Shown: piece after piece, positions 9,939-18,642 of the stretch
Position numbering within the stretch: the first letter of the stretch is position 1
How the letters are laid out: each line of letters begins with the position of its first letter
From: an uncultured Atopobium sp.
GTDB taxonomy: Bacteria > Actinomycetota > Coriobacteriia > Coriobacteriales > Atopobiaceae
Reading direction: 5' to 3'
Assembly: GCA_938036925.1 (NCBI GenBank)
Contig: CALHVU010000035.1
Coordinates: 24,115 to 88,114, forward strand
Length of the DNA stretch: 64,000 nt
Notes under the pieces: model-generated
The model's database searches: none
Seen by the model: the letters and a program-made list of their open reading frames with translations, nothing else
What the model was told of the DNA's origin: nothing
Made by a program: the position numbers and the translations under genes

Positions 9939-10873
9939 TACTCTGATGCCTCCTCTCCAAGACGAATGCGTGGATCAACCACTGCGTACAAAATATCAAC
10001 AAGCAGATAGATAACGACGCAGATAATTGCCACGTACATGACGCTACCTTGAATTAGCGGCAGGTCACGAGCATTAATTGCATCGATAAGCAGCTTACCC
10101 ATACCGTTCATGTTGAAGATCTGCTCAATGATGATGGAACCAGTAAGGATGTCTCCCAGCTGAGATCCAGCAATGGTAATAATTGGGATAAGAGCATTTC
10201 TGAGCGCGTGCTTCAAAACAATAGCGGAGTGCTTTAAGCCCTTAGCTTCAGCGGTTCTAATGTAGTCCTGATTTAATACGTCCAGCATGCTGGTCCTGGT
10301 AACGCGGGCAATACTTGCTGCGTAACGAGAGCCCAGCGCAATAACAGGAAGAACGTACGCGGATGGCGTTTTAACACCAGACAACGGGAACCACTTAAGC
10401 GTCATAGCAAAAATGATCTGCAGTACTAATGCCACCCAGAATGAAGGGGCAGAAATACCAAAGATTGCAGCTGACATAAGTGTTCTATCAAGCCATTTTC
10501 CATGGTTTACTGCGGCGAGAATACCCATCAAAAGACCAAGTACTATGGCAAAAAGATACGCAAACACTGCTAAACGTAGCGTAACTCCCAAAGCCTTAGT
10601 CAGAAGTGCAATGACAGGTCGCTTCTGAGTGTAAGAAGTTCCAAAATCTCCACCAAGCATTTTTACAAACCAGTTTGAGTACTGCTCTGGAATTGGCTTA
10701 TCAAGACCCATGGTGTGACGGACCTGTTGAACAGTAGCCTCATCAGCCATATCGCCCATCATGACTCGTACCGGGTCACCTGGGACAATGTTCAAGACAA
10801 AAAACGTTAAAGCAGAAATACAAACTACAACGCTCACTGCTTGAAGGATTCGTTTGATTAGAAACGATCTCAC
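9938..10873 (-). CDS. oppB: Oligopeptide ABC transporter permease OppB
   Basis: A 311-residue permease with the N-terminal MRSFLIKRILQAV helix and the family coupling loop (ARVTRTSMLDVLNQDYIRTA, then AKGL). It pairs with OppC to form the membrane channel. The leader upstream of its ATG is purine-rich (GAGGGGAGAGGAGCTCAGGAG) and contains GGAGAGG, complementary to the C-rich loop of the two candidate small RNAs in this window; this is a sequence match only. Confidence 0.93.
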   Translation of the reverse strand: MRSFLIKRILQAVSVVVCISALTFFVLNIVPGDPVRVMMGDMADEATVQQVRHTMGLDKPIPEQYSNWFVKMLGGDFGTSYTQKRPVIALLTKALGVTLRLAVFAYLFAIVLGLLMGILAAVNHGKWLDRTLMSAAIFGISAPSFWVALVLQIIFAMTLKWFPLSGVKTPSAYVLPVIALGSRYAASIARVTRTSMLDVLNQDYIRTAEAKGLKHSAIVLKHALRNALIPIITIAGSQLGDILTGSIIIEQIFNMNGMGKLLIDAINARDLPLIQGSVMYVAIICVVIYLLVDILYAVVDPRIRLGEEASE

Positions 10874-10900
10874 TCCTGAGCTCCTCTCCCCTCAAGAAAA

Positions 10901-10937
10901 TGAAGCGGCATCCAAGAATCTTAGATGCCGCTTTAAA
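10901..10937 (-). terminator. Hairpin between the opp binding protein and oppB (partial terminator)
   Basis: On the minus strand AAAGCGGCATC, an 11-base loop and GATGCCGCTT form a strong stem followed by a short mixed T-rich tail. Its place between the binding-protein gene and the membrane genes fits the common arrangement in which most transcripts stop after the abundant binding protein. Confidence 0.65.
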
Positions 10938-10957
10938 GTTTATAGCAAGTTTGCTAC

Positions 10958-12604
10958 TTAGTCCTCTGGAACGGTGTAATCGGAATTAGATGTATCAATA
11001 TCGACATCAAAGAAGTGATAAATCAAGTTTCCAACCTTAGCGTTCTTGACGTACTTCTTAGCGACAAAGGAGTTCTTTGGCCAATACAGAGGAAGTGTAG
11101 CAAAGTCTGTACGAGTCAGCAGGTTATCTGCGTCCTTGTAATCCTCTGTTCTCTTATCCTTGTTAGACTCAGAGCGACCCTCAACAAGAAGCTTGTCAAA
11201 CTCTGGGTTGTTGTAGAAGGAAGACTTCTTTGCAGCGTTAGTGCTGTAGAAGTAGGTGTACAGGTGCTGGTCACCATCGGCAAACAGTGGATACCAAGCA
11301 AGGGTAGTAATCTGGAGGTTACCAGCGGCCCAGTCAGTATTCCAGACTGCGTTGTCCTCTACCTGAACATCAAGGATAACGCCAACCTTGCTCCAGTACT
11401 CCTGAACAGCAACAAGGAGTTTTTCGTAAGACTTTCTAACCTTTGCAGAAAGCTTAAGGTCAGATGCACCAGCCTCAGCAAGCAGAGACTTAGCCTTCTC
11501 TGGATCGTATTCAAATGCAGGTGCGCTCTTGTCGTAACCAGGTGTTGCAGGAGCAAGCCAGCCACTTGCAACGGTACCGTTGCCAGAAGCAATGTTATCT
11601 ACAAGCTCCTGACGGTTGATTGCCAGAGAAAGTGCCTGACGAACCTTAGGATCAGTCAGACCCAGACCCTCTTTGAGGTTAAGGTTGATGAAGTTAACGC
11701 CAAGGGTCTGATATGCAGTGATAAGATCTTTGACGTCAGCATCGCTTGAATACTGCTGATACAGAGAGGATGGAAGATCACAGAAGTCAATGTCGTTGTT
11801 CTTGAATGCAAGCAGCTGAGTGTTGGAGTCATCGTAGTAGTGAATACGAATCTCATCCAGAGCAGGCTTGCCATCGTGGTAGTCATCAAAGCGCTCGAGA
11901 ACTACCTCGGTAGTGTCATCATTGCTCTTAATCTTGTACTTACCAGTACCAATAAGATTAGTACCAGTACCCCAATCAGCGCCAGCAGCCTCACAAGCCT
12001 TCTCTGGGAAGATACAAGCGTAAGAGATACCAAGAACGCTTACAAAAACAATGTAAGGCTCAGAAAGCGTAAAGGTGAAGTGAGTATCATCCTGAACAGT
12101 CAGGCCCTCAAGCTCAGTTGCCTTACCGGCAAGCATCTCTGGAGCACCCTTAATCTTGTCAAAGAAGCTGGTGGAGAGAGCCTTAGTTTCTGGCTTAAAC
12201 ATACGCTCAAAGGTGTACTTAACATCCTTTGCGGTCAAAGTAGTACCGTCGTGGAACTTAATGCCCTCTTTGAGCTCGCACTTAAGAGTAAGACCGTCAG
12301 ACTCAAAGGTTGGAATCTCTTTAAGCAGACATGTGACAAGCTCGTTATCCTCAGTCCAACGAAGCAAAGACTCGCAAACAGAGTCTGCAACACATGCGGA
12401 CTGTGAGTTGTTTGCACGCTGCATATCAAGGCCCTGTTTAGAGTTTGCAGAACCATAGCGAAGAATCTTCTTCTTATCAGATGCCTGAGGAGTATCAGTG
12501 GAGGAAGGATTGCAGCCAGCCAACATCATAGATGCGCCACCACCAGCCGCTACCATACCTGATGCCTTCAAAAAATTACGACGGCTGAGTGAGTTCTCCA
12601 GCAT
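10958..12604 (-). CDS. oppA: Oligopeptide-binding lipoprotein of the opp operon (SBP family 5)
   Basis: A 548-residue extracellular peptide-binding protein. The signal region has SRRNFLKASG (twin-Arg-like) and a lipobox LAGC. Family marks: LKEGIKFHDGTTLTAKDVKYTFERMF, LIGTGKYKI, PKVRQALSLAINRQE. It is first of five same-strand opp genes and separated from oppB by a hairpin, so it is probably made in excess over the permease. Paralogue of the protein at 5025-6629. Confidence 0.92.
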   Translation of the reverse strand: MLENSLSRRNFLKASGMVAAGGGASMMLAGCNPSSTDTPQASDKKKILRYGSANSKQGLDMQRANNSQSACVADSVCESLLRWTEDNELVTCLLKEIPTFESDGLTLKCELKEGIKFHDGTTLTAKDVKYTFERMFKPETKALSTSFFDKIKGAPEMLAGKATELEGLTVQDDTHFTFTLSEPYIVFVSVLGISYACIFPEKACEAAGADWGTGTNLIGTGKYKIKSNDDTTEVVLERFDDYHDGKPALDEIRIHYYDDSNTQLLAFKNNDIDFCDLPSSLYQQYSSDADVKDLITAYQTLGVNFINLNLKEGLGLTDPKVRQALSLAINRQELVDNIASGNGTVASGWLAPATPGYDKSAPAFEYDPEKAKSLLAEAGASDLKLSAKVRKSYEKLLVAVQEYWSKVGVILDVQVEDNAVWNTDWAAGNLQITTLAWYPLFADGDQHLYTYFYSTNAAKKSSFYNNPEFDKLLVEGRSESNKDKRTEDYKDADNLLTRTDFATLPLYWPKNSFVAKKYVKNAKVGNLIYHFFDVDIDTSNSDYTVPED

Positions 12605-12841
12605 GTTAACCCTTCTTTCTTATTAAAACGATTTATAAGACAACCCTGCTGGGGTTAGATAACTATACAAAACAATTACCAGCATCTACCTATATATACC
12701 TAGGATGAAATAGACATGAAACATTAAATTGCGCAGATAACAGCAAAATCTATTTACCTGCATCTTTTGTCAAATCATATAGGATTTACCTATATACAAA
12801 GATAAATATTGACTAAGCATTTTTGGACAGTTGTCCATTAT
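12605..12841. promoter_or_regulatory. AT-rich promoter region upstream of oppA
   Basis: No gene is visible. The region carries two related AT-rich stretches, ACCTATATATACCTAGG near 12688-12704 and TTACCTATATAC near 12787-12798, either of which could hold a -10 element or operator for the opp operon on the minus strand. No regulator can be named. Confidence 0.35.
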
Positions 12842-12844
12842 GTT

Positions 12845-12881
12845 CATAAAAAAGAGACGTCATCTTTCGATGACGTCTCTT
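12845..12881 (-). terminator. Rho-independent terminator of rpsA
   Basis: On the minus strand AAGAGACGTCAT and ATGACGTCTCTT form a 12-bp perfect stem with a 6-base loop (CGAAAG, a stable tetraloop-like closure), followed by TTTTTT. It lies just after the rpsA stop codon. Confidence 0.9.
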
Positions 12882-12908
12882 GACAAATCTCTAGATGCGC
12901 AAAGTGCT

Positions 12909-14153
12909 CTACTCTGCAGCCTCTTCAGTTGCCTGTGCGTTAGCCTCAGACTCAACAAGGTGAGCCTCAAGATCAGCCTCAGCCTCAGCTGCTGCTGCCT
13001 CTGCTGCTGCACGCTCCTCCTCTGGAAGTGGAGTGACCTCAATGTCAATGCCAAGGGTCTCTGCAGCTGCCTTCATAGACAGGGAGATGCGACGACGGTC
13101 AAGATCAATCTCCATGACCTTTACCTGTACAACGTCGCCAACCTTGCAGACCTGAGATGGAGCGGTGACGTGCTGCTTAGCCATCTCGGAGATGTGGACG
13201 AGGCCCTCGACGCCGTTGCCAAGGTCAACAAATGCACCGAAGGTAACAAGCTTGGTGACAGTGCCCTCGATGATAGCGTCAACTGGGTACTTGGAAACAA
13301 GTACACGCCATGGATCCTCGGAAGTCTGCTTAAGACCAAGGGAGATACGCTCACGGTTAAGGTCAACGTCGAGAACCTGAACCTCAACCTCCTGGCCAAC
13401 CTTAACAACCTCAGATGGGTGGTTAACGTGGTTCCAAGAAAGCTCGGAAATGTGAACCAGGCCGTCAATGCCGCCAAGGTCAACAAATGCACCAAACTCA
13501 ACGATGGAGGAAACAGTACCCTTGAGCTTCATGCCAACCTGGAGCTTGCCCAGGATGTCCTGACGCTCTGCCTTACGAGCCTCCTCAAGAACAATACGGC
13601 GAGAAAGAACAACGTTGTTGCGGTTGCGATCCATCTCGATAACACGAGCCTCAATACGAGTGCCCATGAATGCACCAAGATCCTTGACACGACGGAGGTC
13701 AACAAGGGATGCAGGCAGGAAGCCACGGAGGCCAATGTCAAGAATCAGGCCGCCCTTAACAACCTCGATAACCTCGCCCTCAACGGTCTCACCAGCGTTG
13801 AACTTATCCTCAACTGCCTTCCAAGCACGCTCGTACTCAGCACGCTTCTTGGAGAGAACCAGACGGCCCTCTTTGTCCTCTTTCTGGAGAACAAGAGCCT
13901 CGACGTCCTCACCCAGGGAGATGACCTCTGCAGGGTTAACGTCTTTACGAATAGAAAGCTCACGAGCAGGAATAACGCCCTCAGACTTGTAGCCAATGTC
14001 TACGAGGACCTCATCGCGCTCAATCTTGACGACGGTGCCGTTGACAAGATCTCCCTCATCAAAATCAGTGACAGTGCCGTCGATCAGGCTGTTCATTTCC
14101 TCATCGGAAATTTCATCCAAAGAGAAGATGGACGAGTTCTGAATCTCACTCAA
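12909..14153 (-). CDS. rpsA: 30S ribosomal protein S1
   Basis: A 414-residue mRNA-binding ribosomal protein with four S1 (OB-fold) domains, beginning near residues 34, 116, 205 and 290. The third and fourth carry the classic GAFVDLGGIDGLVHISELSW and GAFVDLGNGVEGLVHISEM. The C-terminus is a 50-residue acidic Glu/Ala-rich tail. Four domains is usual for Gram-positive S1 (E. coli has six). The start is TTG: no ATG lies in frame before the first domain, and AAGGGG precedes the TTG by seven bases. That ribosome binding site is buried in a hairpin (see 14158-14180). A long open frame on the opposite strand over this gene is a codon-usage shadow. Confidence 0.94.
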   Translation of the reverse strand: MSEIQNSSIFSLDEISDEEMNSLIDGTVTDFDEGDLVNGTVVKIERDEVLVDIGYKSEGVIPARELSIRKDVNPAEVISLGEDVEALVLQKEDKEGRLVLSKKRAEYERAWKAVEDKFNAGETVEGEVIEVVKGGLILDIGLRGFLPASLVDLRRVKDLGAFMGTRIEARVIEMDRNRNNVVLSRRIVLEEARKAERQDILGKLQVGMKLKGTVSSIVEFGAFVDLGGIDGLVHISELSWNHVNHPSEVVKVGQEVEVQVLDVDLNRERISLGLKQTSEDPWRVLVSKYPVDAIIEGTVTKLVTFGAFVDLGNGVEGLVHISEMAKQHVTAPSQVCKVGDVVQVKVMEIDLDRRRISLSMKAAAETLGIDIEVTPLPEEERAAAEAAAAEAEADLEAHLVESEANAQATEEAAE

Positions 14154-14157
14154 AGGT

Positions 14158-14180
14158 GGACCCCTTCCAAAACGGGGCCC
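14158..14180 (-). promoter_or_regulatory. Hairpin sequestering the rpsA ribosome binding site
   Basis: In the mRNA GGGCCCC, a nine-base loop and GGGGTCC can form seven pairs (one G-U). The 3' arm contains the GGGG of the ribosome binding site and ends four bases before the TTG start. Such a structure would limit initiation and allow feedback by S1 itself, as S1 is known to repress its own translation in E. coli; the role here is inferred. Confidence 0.55.
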
Positions 14181-14408
14181 CGGTCAACATGGTTGCTGCC
14201 AGAGTGCCAATACGTGGGCTTCTCTACTCGGAAACTTACATGCTCTCGGGGGCCAACAGATACAGTGCATAGCTTGACGCCATACGGGCAATAGGATAGC
14301 GCTCTTCGGCTGATTAAACAAGCCAAAGAGCGCTACTTTGCACAGCTATTACGCAAGTTTTACAAAATTTCTTCAAAGTTTGTTTCTTGCGAGAAAATCT
14401 TGTTGTGC

Positions 14409-14801
14409 TTACGCACGAAGACGGTAGCCTTCTTTCTCTACGGCAGCTCGGTACGCATCGACATCAATCGGATTTTTGCTGAGGATACGTGCCTGACCAC
14501 CAGCTAGAGTAACCTGCGCCCATGTTCCCTCAATACTATCGAGAGCTCGAGTCACATGATTGACGCAGTTCTGGCAAGTCATACCACCAATCTCAAATGT
14601 TTGAACATAAGGGTAATGAGATTCATCTTTGTCTTCTGGACCATCTGCAGCAGAAACCTGCTCTGTGTTACAGGTAGTAACGCCTGTTCCCTCATCAGAG
14701 CAGCAGCCTTTTTTACCTGCAGCAATTCCGTAAACACGATAAACCGCAAAACCGCAAAGCGCTACAACAGCAAGAATAACAATAATATTGATTGGTGACA
14801 T
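14409..14801 (-). CDS. Membrane-anchored heavy-metal-associated (HMA) domain protein
   Basis: A 130-residue protein with one N-terminal transmembrane helix (INIIVILAVVALCGFAVYRVY), a Cys-containing linker (KKGCCSDEG then TTC) and a C-terminal HMA ferredoxin-like domain with the metal site GMTCQNC. HMA domains bind Cu(I), Zn or similar ions and pass them to P-type ATPases. No copper ATPase is adjacent, but a P1B-type ATPase lies 2 kb away (16471-18639). The extra Cys pair in the linker could be a second metal site. Confidence 0.82.
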   Translation of the reverse strand: MSPINIIVILAVVALCGFAVYRVYGIAAGKKGCCSDEGTGVTTCNTEQVSAADGPEDKDESHYPYVQTFEIGGMTCQNCVNHVTRALDSIEGTWAQVTLAGGQARILSKNPIDVDAYRAAVEKEGYRLRA

Positions 14802-14910
14802 ACAAACTTCCTTTCTGTTGCTGTTTTACTACCCACCATTTTATAGATTATTCAAAAAATGATGTTTTTCTCGCAAAATTTAACAGCAACAGCAAAAATC
14901 GTAATGCAGC

Positions 14911-15315
14911 TTAAGCAGAAAGCTTTGCACCAAGGCCGCGAAGAGCCTCAAGAGCATCGTCATCTGGCTCAAGGTTGCAGATAAAAGTCTCAACAACGTT
15001 GACGCCATCTGCCTCGGCATTCTGCTTCCAAGTCTCCATCCAGTCGCCGGTTCCCCAGTCGTAAGAACCAAAGAGAGCGGTTGGCTTCTGACCAAGCTTG
15101 CCAGCGCAATCGTTGAAGAGCTCCTCAAAATCAGGATCAAGCTCCTCGTCACCCATGGCAGGGCAACCAAAAGCAAATGCATCGTACTGATCGCACATAT
15201 CTGCAGAGAACTCAGAAGACTCAATAGCCTCGGTGTCTGCAGCACTTGCAAGCTCTTTTGCCATTGCCTCAGTATTGCCCGTCATGGACCAATACACAAC
15301 TGCTACTTTACTCAT
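14911..15315 (-). CDS. Flavodoxin
   Basis: A 134-residue short-chain flavodoxin. SMTGNTEAMA binds the FMN phosphate, FGSYDWGTGDWM and FGCPAMGDEELD form the isoalloxazine loops. Flavodoxins carry electrons in place of ferredoxin and are typically induced when iron is short. A strong GGAGG precedes the ATG. The leader contains a small hairpin CCAGGGGGAACCTGG (15336-15350) whose GGGAACCTG is complementary to CAGGTTCCC in candidate RNA B. It is followed upstream by the DUF3793 gene on the same strand. Confidence 0.92.
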   Translation of the reverse strand: MSKVAVVYWSMTGNTEAMAKELASAADTEAIESSEFSADMCDQYDAFAFGCPAMGDEELDPDFEELFNDCAGKLGQKPTALFGSYDWGTGDWMETWKQNAEADGVNVVETFICNLEPDDDALEALRGLGAKLSA

Positions 15316-15399
15316 ACATTTCCTCCTTCTGTGTCCAGGTTCCCCCTGGAAAACTACACATTACTTTCAATACCTCAACAAGAAATCCAAGCACACCCC

Positions 15400-16146
15400 T
15401 TATGCAACCTGGCGTTTCTTGGTATTGCCATACGATGAGAGAATCTGCGCTAAAGATTCCCCTTGATAAAAACGATGCTTGCACTGGTCTTCTGCATCTT
15501 TAAGTCTCTCGAGACGCAGGCGAGTTTCTTCCGTGTTGTCATAGACTTTCCAAGCACCAGTAAAAAGCTCAGACTGCCCATTCATAAAGCCTTGAACATC
15601 AGCAAGTGGATAGCCCAGTACCAGTCCAATCTCGTGCGGAAACGCAGCTTTTCTTGCATGAAAAGCAAAAATTCTTGAGCGCATGCTCTTCATCAACGCC
15701 TGCACTGACTCAGTGGAATGGCCAAAGGCAGCCAGAAACTCACAGTGCTCTGATTTGGCGAGAATATCCTCAACAAGCTCAGGTCTATAGGCAACAAACG
15801 TCACCTTTCCGCCAGAAATAGCAGAGGTAGCAAGAAGCGTTACCCCAAACAGTGAGAGCTCGTGAGTAGCGTTGCATAGAAATGACCTCAACGTTGGATC
15901 AGTGCAGACAAGACTTGCGCAAGAGCTACAAGACTTATGAGAAGCAAATGAAAAGAGCGCAGCCGGCTTAACGTGAGCAATAACACCAGCAGCACAGCGA
16001 ACAAATGTTGTTGCAAAATCATGACAGAGCTCGGGAGTATACGCTCTCTCACCCTCATTAAAAACAGGCTTTTTATCAGCAGAATAGGTATAGGGAGAAG
16101 GAACGTCTAGGAGCGATGAATTCTCAAAAGAAGTAAGACAATCCAT
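15400..16146 (-). CDS. DUF3793 family protein
   Basis: A 248-residue soluble protein of the DUF3793 family, recognised by the conserved FPHEIGLVLGYPLADVQGFM and by a central Cys cluster (SCSSCASLVC). Function is not established; the family commonly sits beside flavodoxin and iron-transport genes in anaerobes, as here, suggesting a role under iron limitation. Its ribosome binding site AAGGGAGC is perfectly complementary over eight bases to the loop of the terminator hairpin just upstream (16173-16203), so translation may be controlled by that leader. Confidence 0.8.
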   Translation of the reverse strand: MDCLTSFENSSLLDVPSPYTYSADKKPVFNEGERAYTPELCHDFATTFVRCAAGVIAHVKPAALFSFASHKSCSSCASLVCTDPTLRSFLCNATHELSLFGVTLLATSAISGGKVTFVAYRPELVEDILAKSEHCEFLAAFGHSTESVQALMKSMRSRIFAFHARKAAFPHEIGLVLGYPLADVQGFMNGQSELFTGAWKVYDNTEETRLRLERLKDAEDQCKHRFYQGESLAQILSSYGNTKKRQVA

Positions 16147-16166
16147 ACCGTACTTGCTCCCTTCTT

Positions 16167-16290
16167 AAAAATGCGCCGTCGACTAAAAGGGAGCCGACGG
16201 CGCCTAGATTCCGGACCCTTGGAGAGGGGAAAGGTTCCGGGCTGATAAAGCAATTTTGTCAGAACTAGCTCCTGTTATATAAAAACCTTA
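16167..16290 (-). ncRNA. Candidate structured RNA A (leader or sRNA with C-rich loop) upstream of DUF3793
   Basis: Read on the minus strand: a short CTGA...TCAG hairpin, then a hairpin at 16240-16211 (CCGGA-a-CCTT pairing with AAGG-g-TCCGG around the loop TCCCCTCTCC), then a 9-bp GC-rich terminator stem GCGCCGTCG/CGACGGCGC (16203-16173) followed by ATTTTT. It ends about 20 bases before the DUF3793 start. The terminator loop GCTCCCTT can pair with the DUF3793 ribosome binding site AAGGGAGC. The C-rich loop matches the one in RNA B. The 5' end is a guess; no strong promoter was seen. It could be an attenuating leader, an independent sRNA, or both. Confidence 0.6.
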
Positions 16291-16386
16291 ACAAGTTAAC
16301 CTCTTCTAACTATTTAAAGTGTAAGCCATAGCTAACTAAATGCAAGAGAAAACTCAAAATATTTTTACTTTTTGACAATTCAAGCA

Positions 16387-16428
16387 GAAAAAAGCTCCCG
16401 CCTCTTACAAATAAGAAACGGGAGCTTT
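16387..16428 (-). terminator. Rho-independent terminator of the P-type ATPase gene
   Basis: On the minus strand AAAGCTCCCG and CGGGAGCTTT bracket a region with an inner CTTAT/GTAAG pairing, followed by TTTTTT. It lies right after the ATPase stop codon. Confidence 0.85.
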
Positions 16429-16470
16429 AACGCGATCTAAAAAAGCGCTTTGTTGACGCGCAAGTGCGTT

Positions 16471-18639
16471 CTAGACAGCTTGTCCTTCAGTTAAAAGCAT
16501 TTTTACCTCAGAAGGAACATTAGGGTTATGAGCTGCAGTGGTAAGTAGTGACCTTGTGTTTGCAAGCGTTACCATAAGTGTCAGAAGATTGTGCATATAT
16601 GCAGCAGCACTTACGGTAATAAGACCTGCAACGCCTGCAGCAATGAAAGAGCTGTTCAGCGCAACAATCGTACGATAGTCGGCGTGAATCCTCTTCATTA
16701 CCTGCTGGCCTAAAAGACGCATGATTACCAGCGATTCAAGCGAATCATTCTTAATCGAAATATCCGCAACTGCGCGAGCAATATCAGTTGCATCAGACAG
16801 AGCCAGTGAAACATCAGATACGGCTAGTGCAGGTGAATCGTTAATACCATCGCCTACCATTGCAACGGTGTAGCCCTCCTGCTGGAACTTCTTAACATAC
16901 TCGCACTTATCCTCTGGGAGAATCTGTGCCACATAGTCATCAAGACCAAGCTTCTTAGCAACACTTGCTGCAACGTTTTCTGAGTCGCCAGTCAACATAA
17001 CCATACGCTTAACACCAAGAGCACGGAGCTGCGTAATAGTTGCTGCTGCATCTTCCCTTACAGGATCGGTAATACAAATTGCTGCAATAAGTTTTGAATC
17101 CTCGGACATAAAGATAATGGACGAGGTTGGAGCAATCTGTGCAAGGTCGTCTTGAATTCCCTCGGGCATTGGGGTCTTCTCGTCATCAAAAATGAAGTGA
17201 GCTGAGCCAATGCAGACCTCTTTGTCGTTAACCTTGGTACGAATACCGTGAGCAACAACATACTTAACCTCTGCGTGGAACTCGTCATTGTGCTTGAGGC
17301 CACGTACCTTTGCCTCGTTCACAATTGCTCGAGCCATGCTGTGTGGGAAGTGCTCCTCAATACATGCAGCAAGACGCAGAAGCTGGTCCTCGGTGCGACC
17401 ACAGAAGCTGACAATGCACTCAACATGTGGAACTGCCTTTGTCAGCGTACCGGTCTTATCAAAGACGATAAGATCAGCAGCAGCGATCTTCTCGAGGTAT
17501 TTTCCGCCCTTAACCGTCATGCCAAACTTAGCTGCCTCATCCATTGCGCTACCCACTGCAACAGGAGTGGAAAGCTTAATGGCGCAGGAATAGTCAACCA
17601 TAAGAACGGTCATAGCCTTAGTGATGTTTCGGGTAATGCCCCAAATACCAAAGAAGGCAAGGAAGCTGTAAGGAACCAATGCATCAGAAAGGCGCTCTGC
17701 CTTAGACTGTGCGCCAGCCTTAAGCTCAGCAGACTGCTCAACCATATCAACAATATTGTCGATACGAGACATTCCTGGAGGAGCAGTGACGCTTACCATA
17801 AGGTCACCATCTTCAAGAGCGGTGCCTGCGTAAACGGTTGAACCAGGCTCTTTGGTAACAAGGCGAGACTCACCTGTCATGGCGGCCTCGTTCATCTGGC
17901 CAATGCCTTCAACAACTTTGCCGTCAACAGGAAGAACGCCACCAGCGCGCTGGTGCAAAATCATGCCCTTCTCAACCTCGGAGAGAGCAATCATTACGTC
18001 CTTGCCGTCAATACGAGCCCAGACGTTCTCAGAGCGCGTAATCAGGCCGTCACGGAGTGCAAGACGAGCACGGCTGGCAACGTGGTTCTCCATAGCTGCA
18101 GACAGCTCAAGCAGGAACATGACAGTAGAAGCATCTGCCCACTCATTTCTTAGAATGGAAGTGGTGATAGCAGTTGCGTCCAAAACCTCAACGGTCAGCT
18201 CTTTCTTAAACAGGCGCTTAACGCCTTCCACGACAAATGGAATGGCGCGGAGAATAACGTAAGCGTAGTTAGCAACTGCAGGCAGTGGCAAAAAACGTAT
18301 AATCCAGCGGCGTGCGAAAGTGGTCACAACCTCCATCTGGAAACGATTGTTCTCAAGAGCCATCTCTATTGAGCTGCAGAAGTCTTCAAGGCCTGCCTCT
18401 TCTTCTCGTGGCAAGTTCAAGACGTCAAAAGCGCCAACAGCTGCAAGTACCTGACCTCTTTTAAGAGGATCAAACCTTAGCAAGAGAGAGCCGTTTGCCA
18501 TGTGAACTTCTGCGTGACGAACTCCGTCAACACGCATCAGCTCGTAGGAAATACCACGGGCTTCAGCCTCATCAATATGACCCAGGTCGCATTTTGCACG
18601 AATGCGACCTGAGATTTCATTAGTAATTGTGAAGCGCAT
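16471..18639 (-). CDS. P1B-type heavy-metal-transporting ATPase, atypical ion site
   Basis: A 722-residue metal-pumping ATPase. Present: TGES (AMTGESRLVTKE, actuator), phosphorylation motif DKTGTLT, HP-like EHFPHSMARAI (P1B mark) and MVGDGINDSPALAVSDV. The usual CPC metal motif in the transmembrane helix before the phosphorylation site is replaced by SCAIKLSTP, and the N-terminal domain lacks the GMTCxxC site, so the ion is probably not copper; iron, manganese or zinc are candidates. Four bases separate it from the upstream small gene at 18643-18945, with which it forms an operon similar to mycobacterial ctpC and its DUF1490 partner. Export is the likely direction. Confidence 0.88.
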   Translation of the reverse strand: MRFTITNEISGRIRAKCDLGHIDEAEARGISYELMRVDGVRHAEVHMANGSLLLRFDPLKRGQVLAAVGAFDVLNLPREEEAGLEDFCSSIEMALENNRFQMEVVTTFARRWIIRFLPLPAVANYAYVILRAIPFVVEGVKRLFKKELTVEVLDATAITTSILRNEWADASTVMFLLELSAAMENHVASRARLALRDGLITRSENVWARIDGKDVMIALSEVEKGMILHQRAGGVLPVDGKVVEGIGQMNEAAMTGESRLVTKEPGSTVYAGTALEDGDLMVSVTAPPGMSRIDNIVDMVEQSAELKAGAQSKAERLSDALVPYSFLAFFGIWGITRNITKAMTVLMVDYSCAIKLSTPVAVGSAMDEAAKFGMTVKGGKYLEKIAAADLIVFDKTGTLTKAVPHVECIVSFCGRTEDQLLRLAACIEEHFPHSMARAIVNEAKVRGLKHNDEFHAEVKYVVAHGIRTKVNDKEVCIGSAHFIFDDEKTPMPEGIQDDLAQIAPTSSIIFMSEDSKLIAAICITDPVREDAAATITQLRALGVKRMVMLTGDSENVAASVAKKLGLDDYVAQILPEDKCEYVKKFQQEGYTVAMVGDGINDSPALAVSDVSLALSDATDIARAVADISIKNDSLESLVIMRLLGQQVMKRIHADYRTIVALNSSFIAAGVAGLITVSAAAYMHNLLTLMVTLANTRSLLTTAAHNPNVPSEVKMLLTEGQAV

Positions 18640-18642
18640 GAA

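Noticed and set aside
12831..14294. A 487-codon open frame on the plus strand antisense to rpsA
   Set aside because: It is the mirror of a highly codon-biased S1 gene, spans its terminator, has no ribosome binding site and no recognisable domain.
14300..14336. A strong GC-rich hairpin (GCGCTCTT...AAGAGCGC) between the HMA gene and rpsA as a terminator
   Set aside because: No T-run follows on either strand; it may be part of a leader but gives no clear signal.
16167..16290. Reading RNA A as a cobalamin, TPP or other known riboswitch
   Set aside because: None of the conserved cores of the classes I know is present; the only conserved part is the C-rich loop shared with RNA B.
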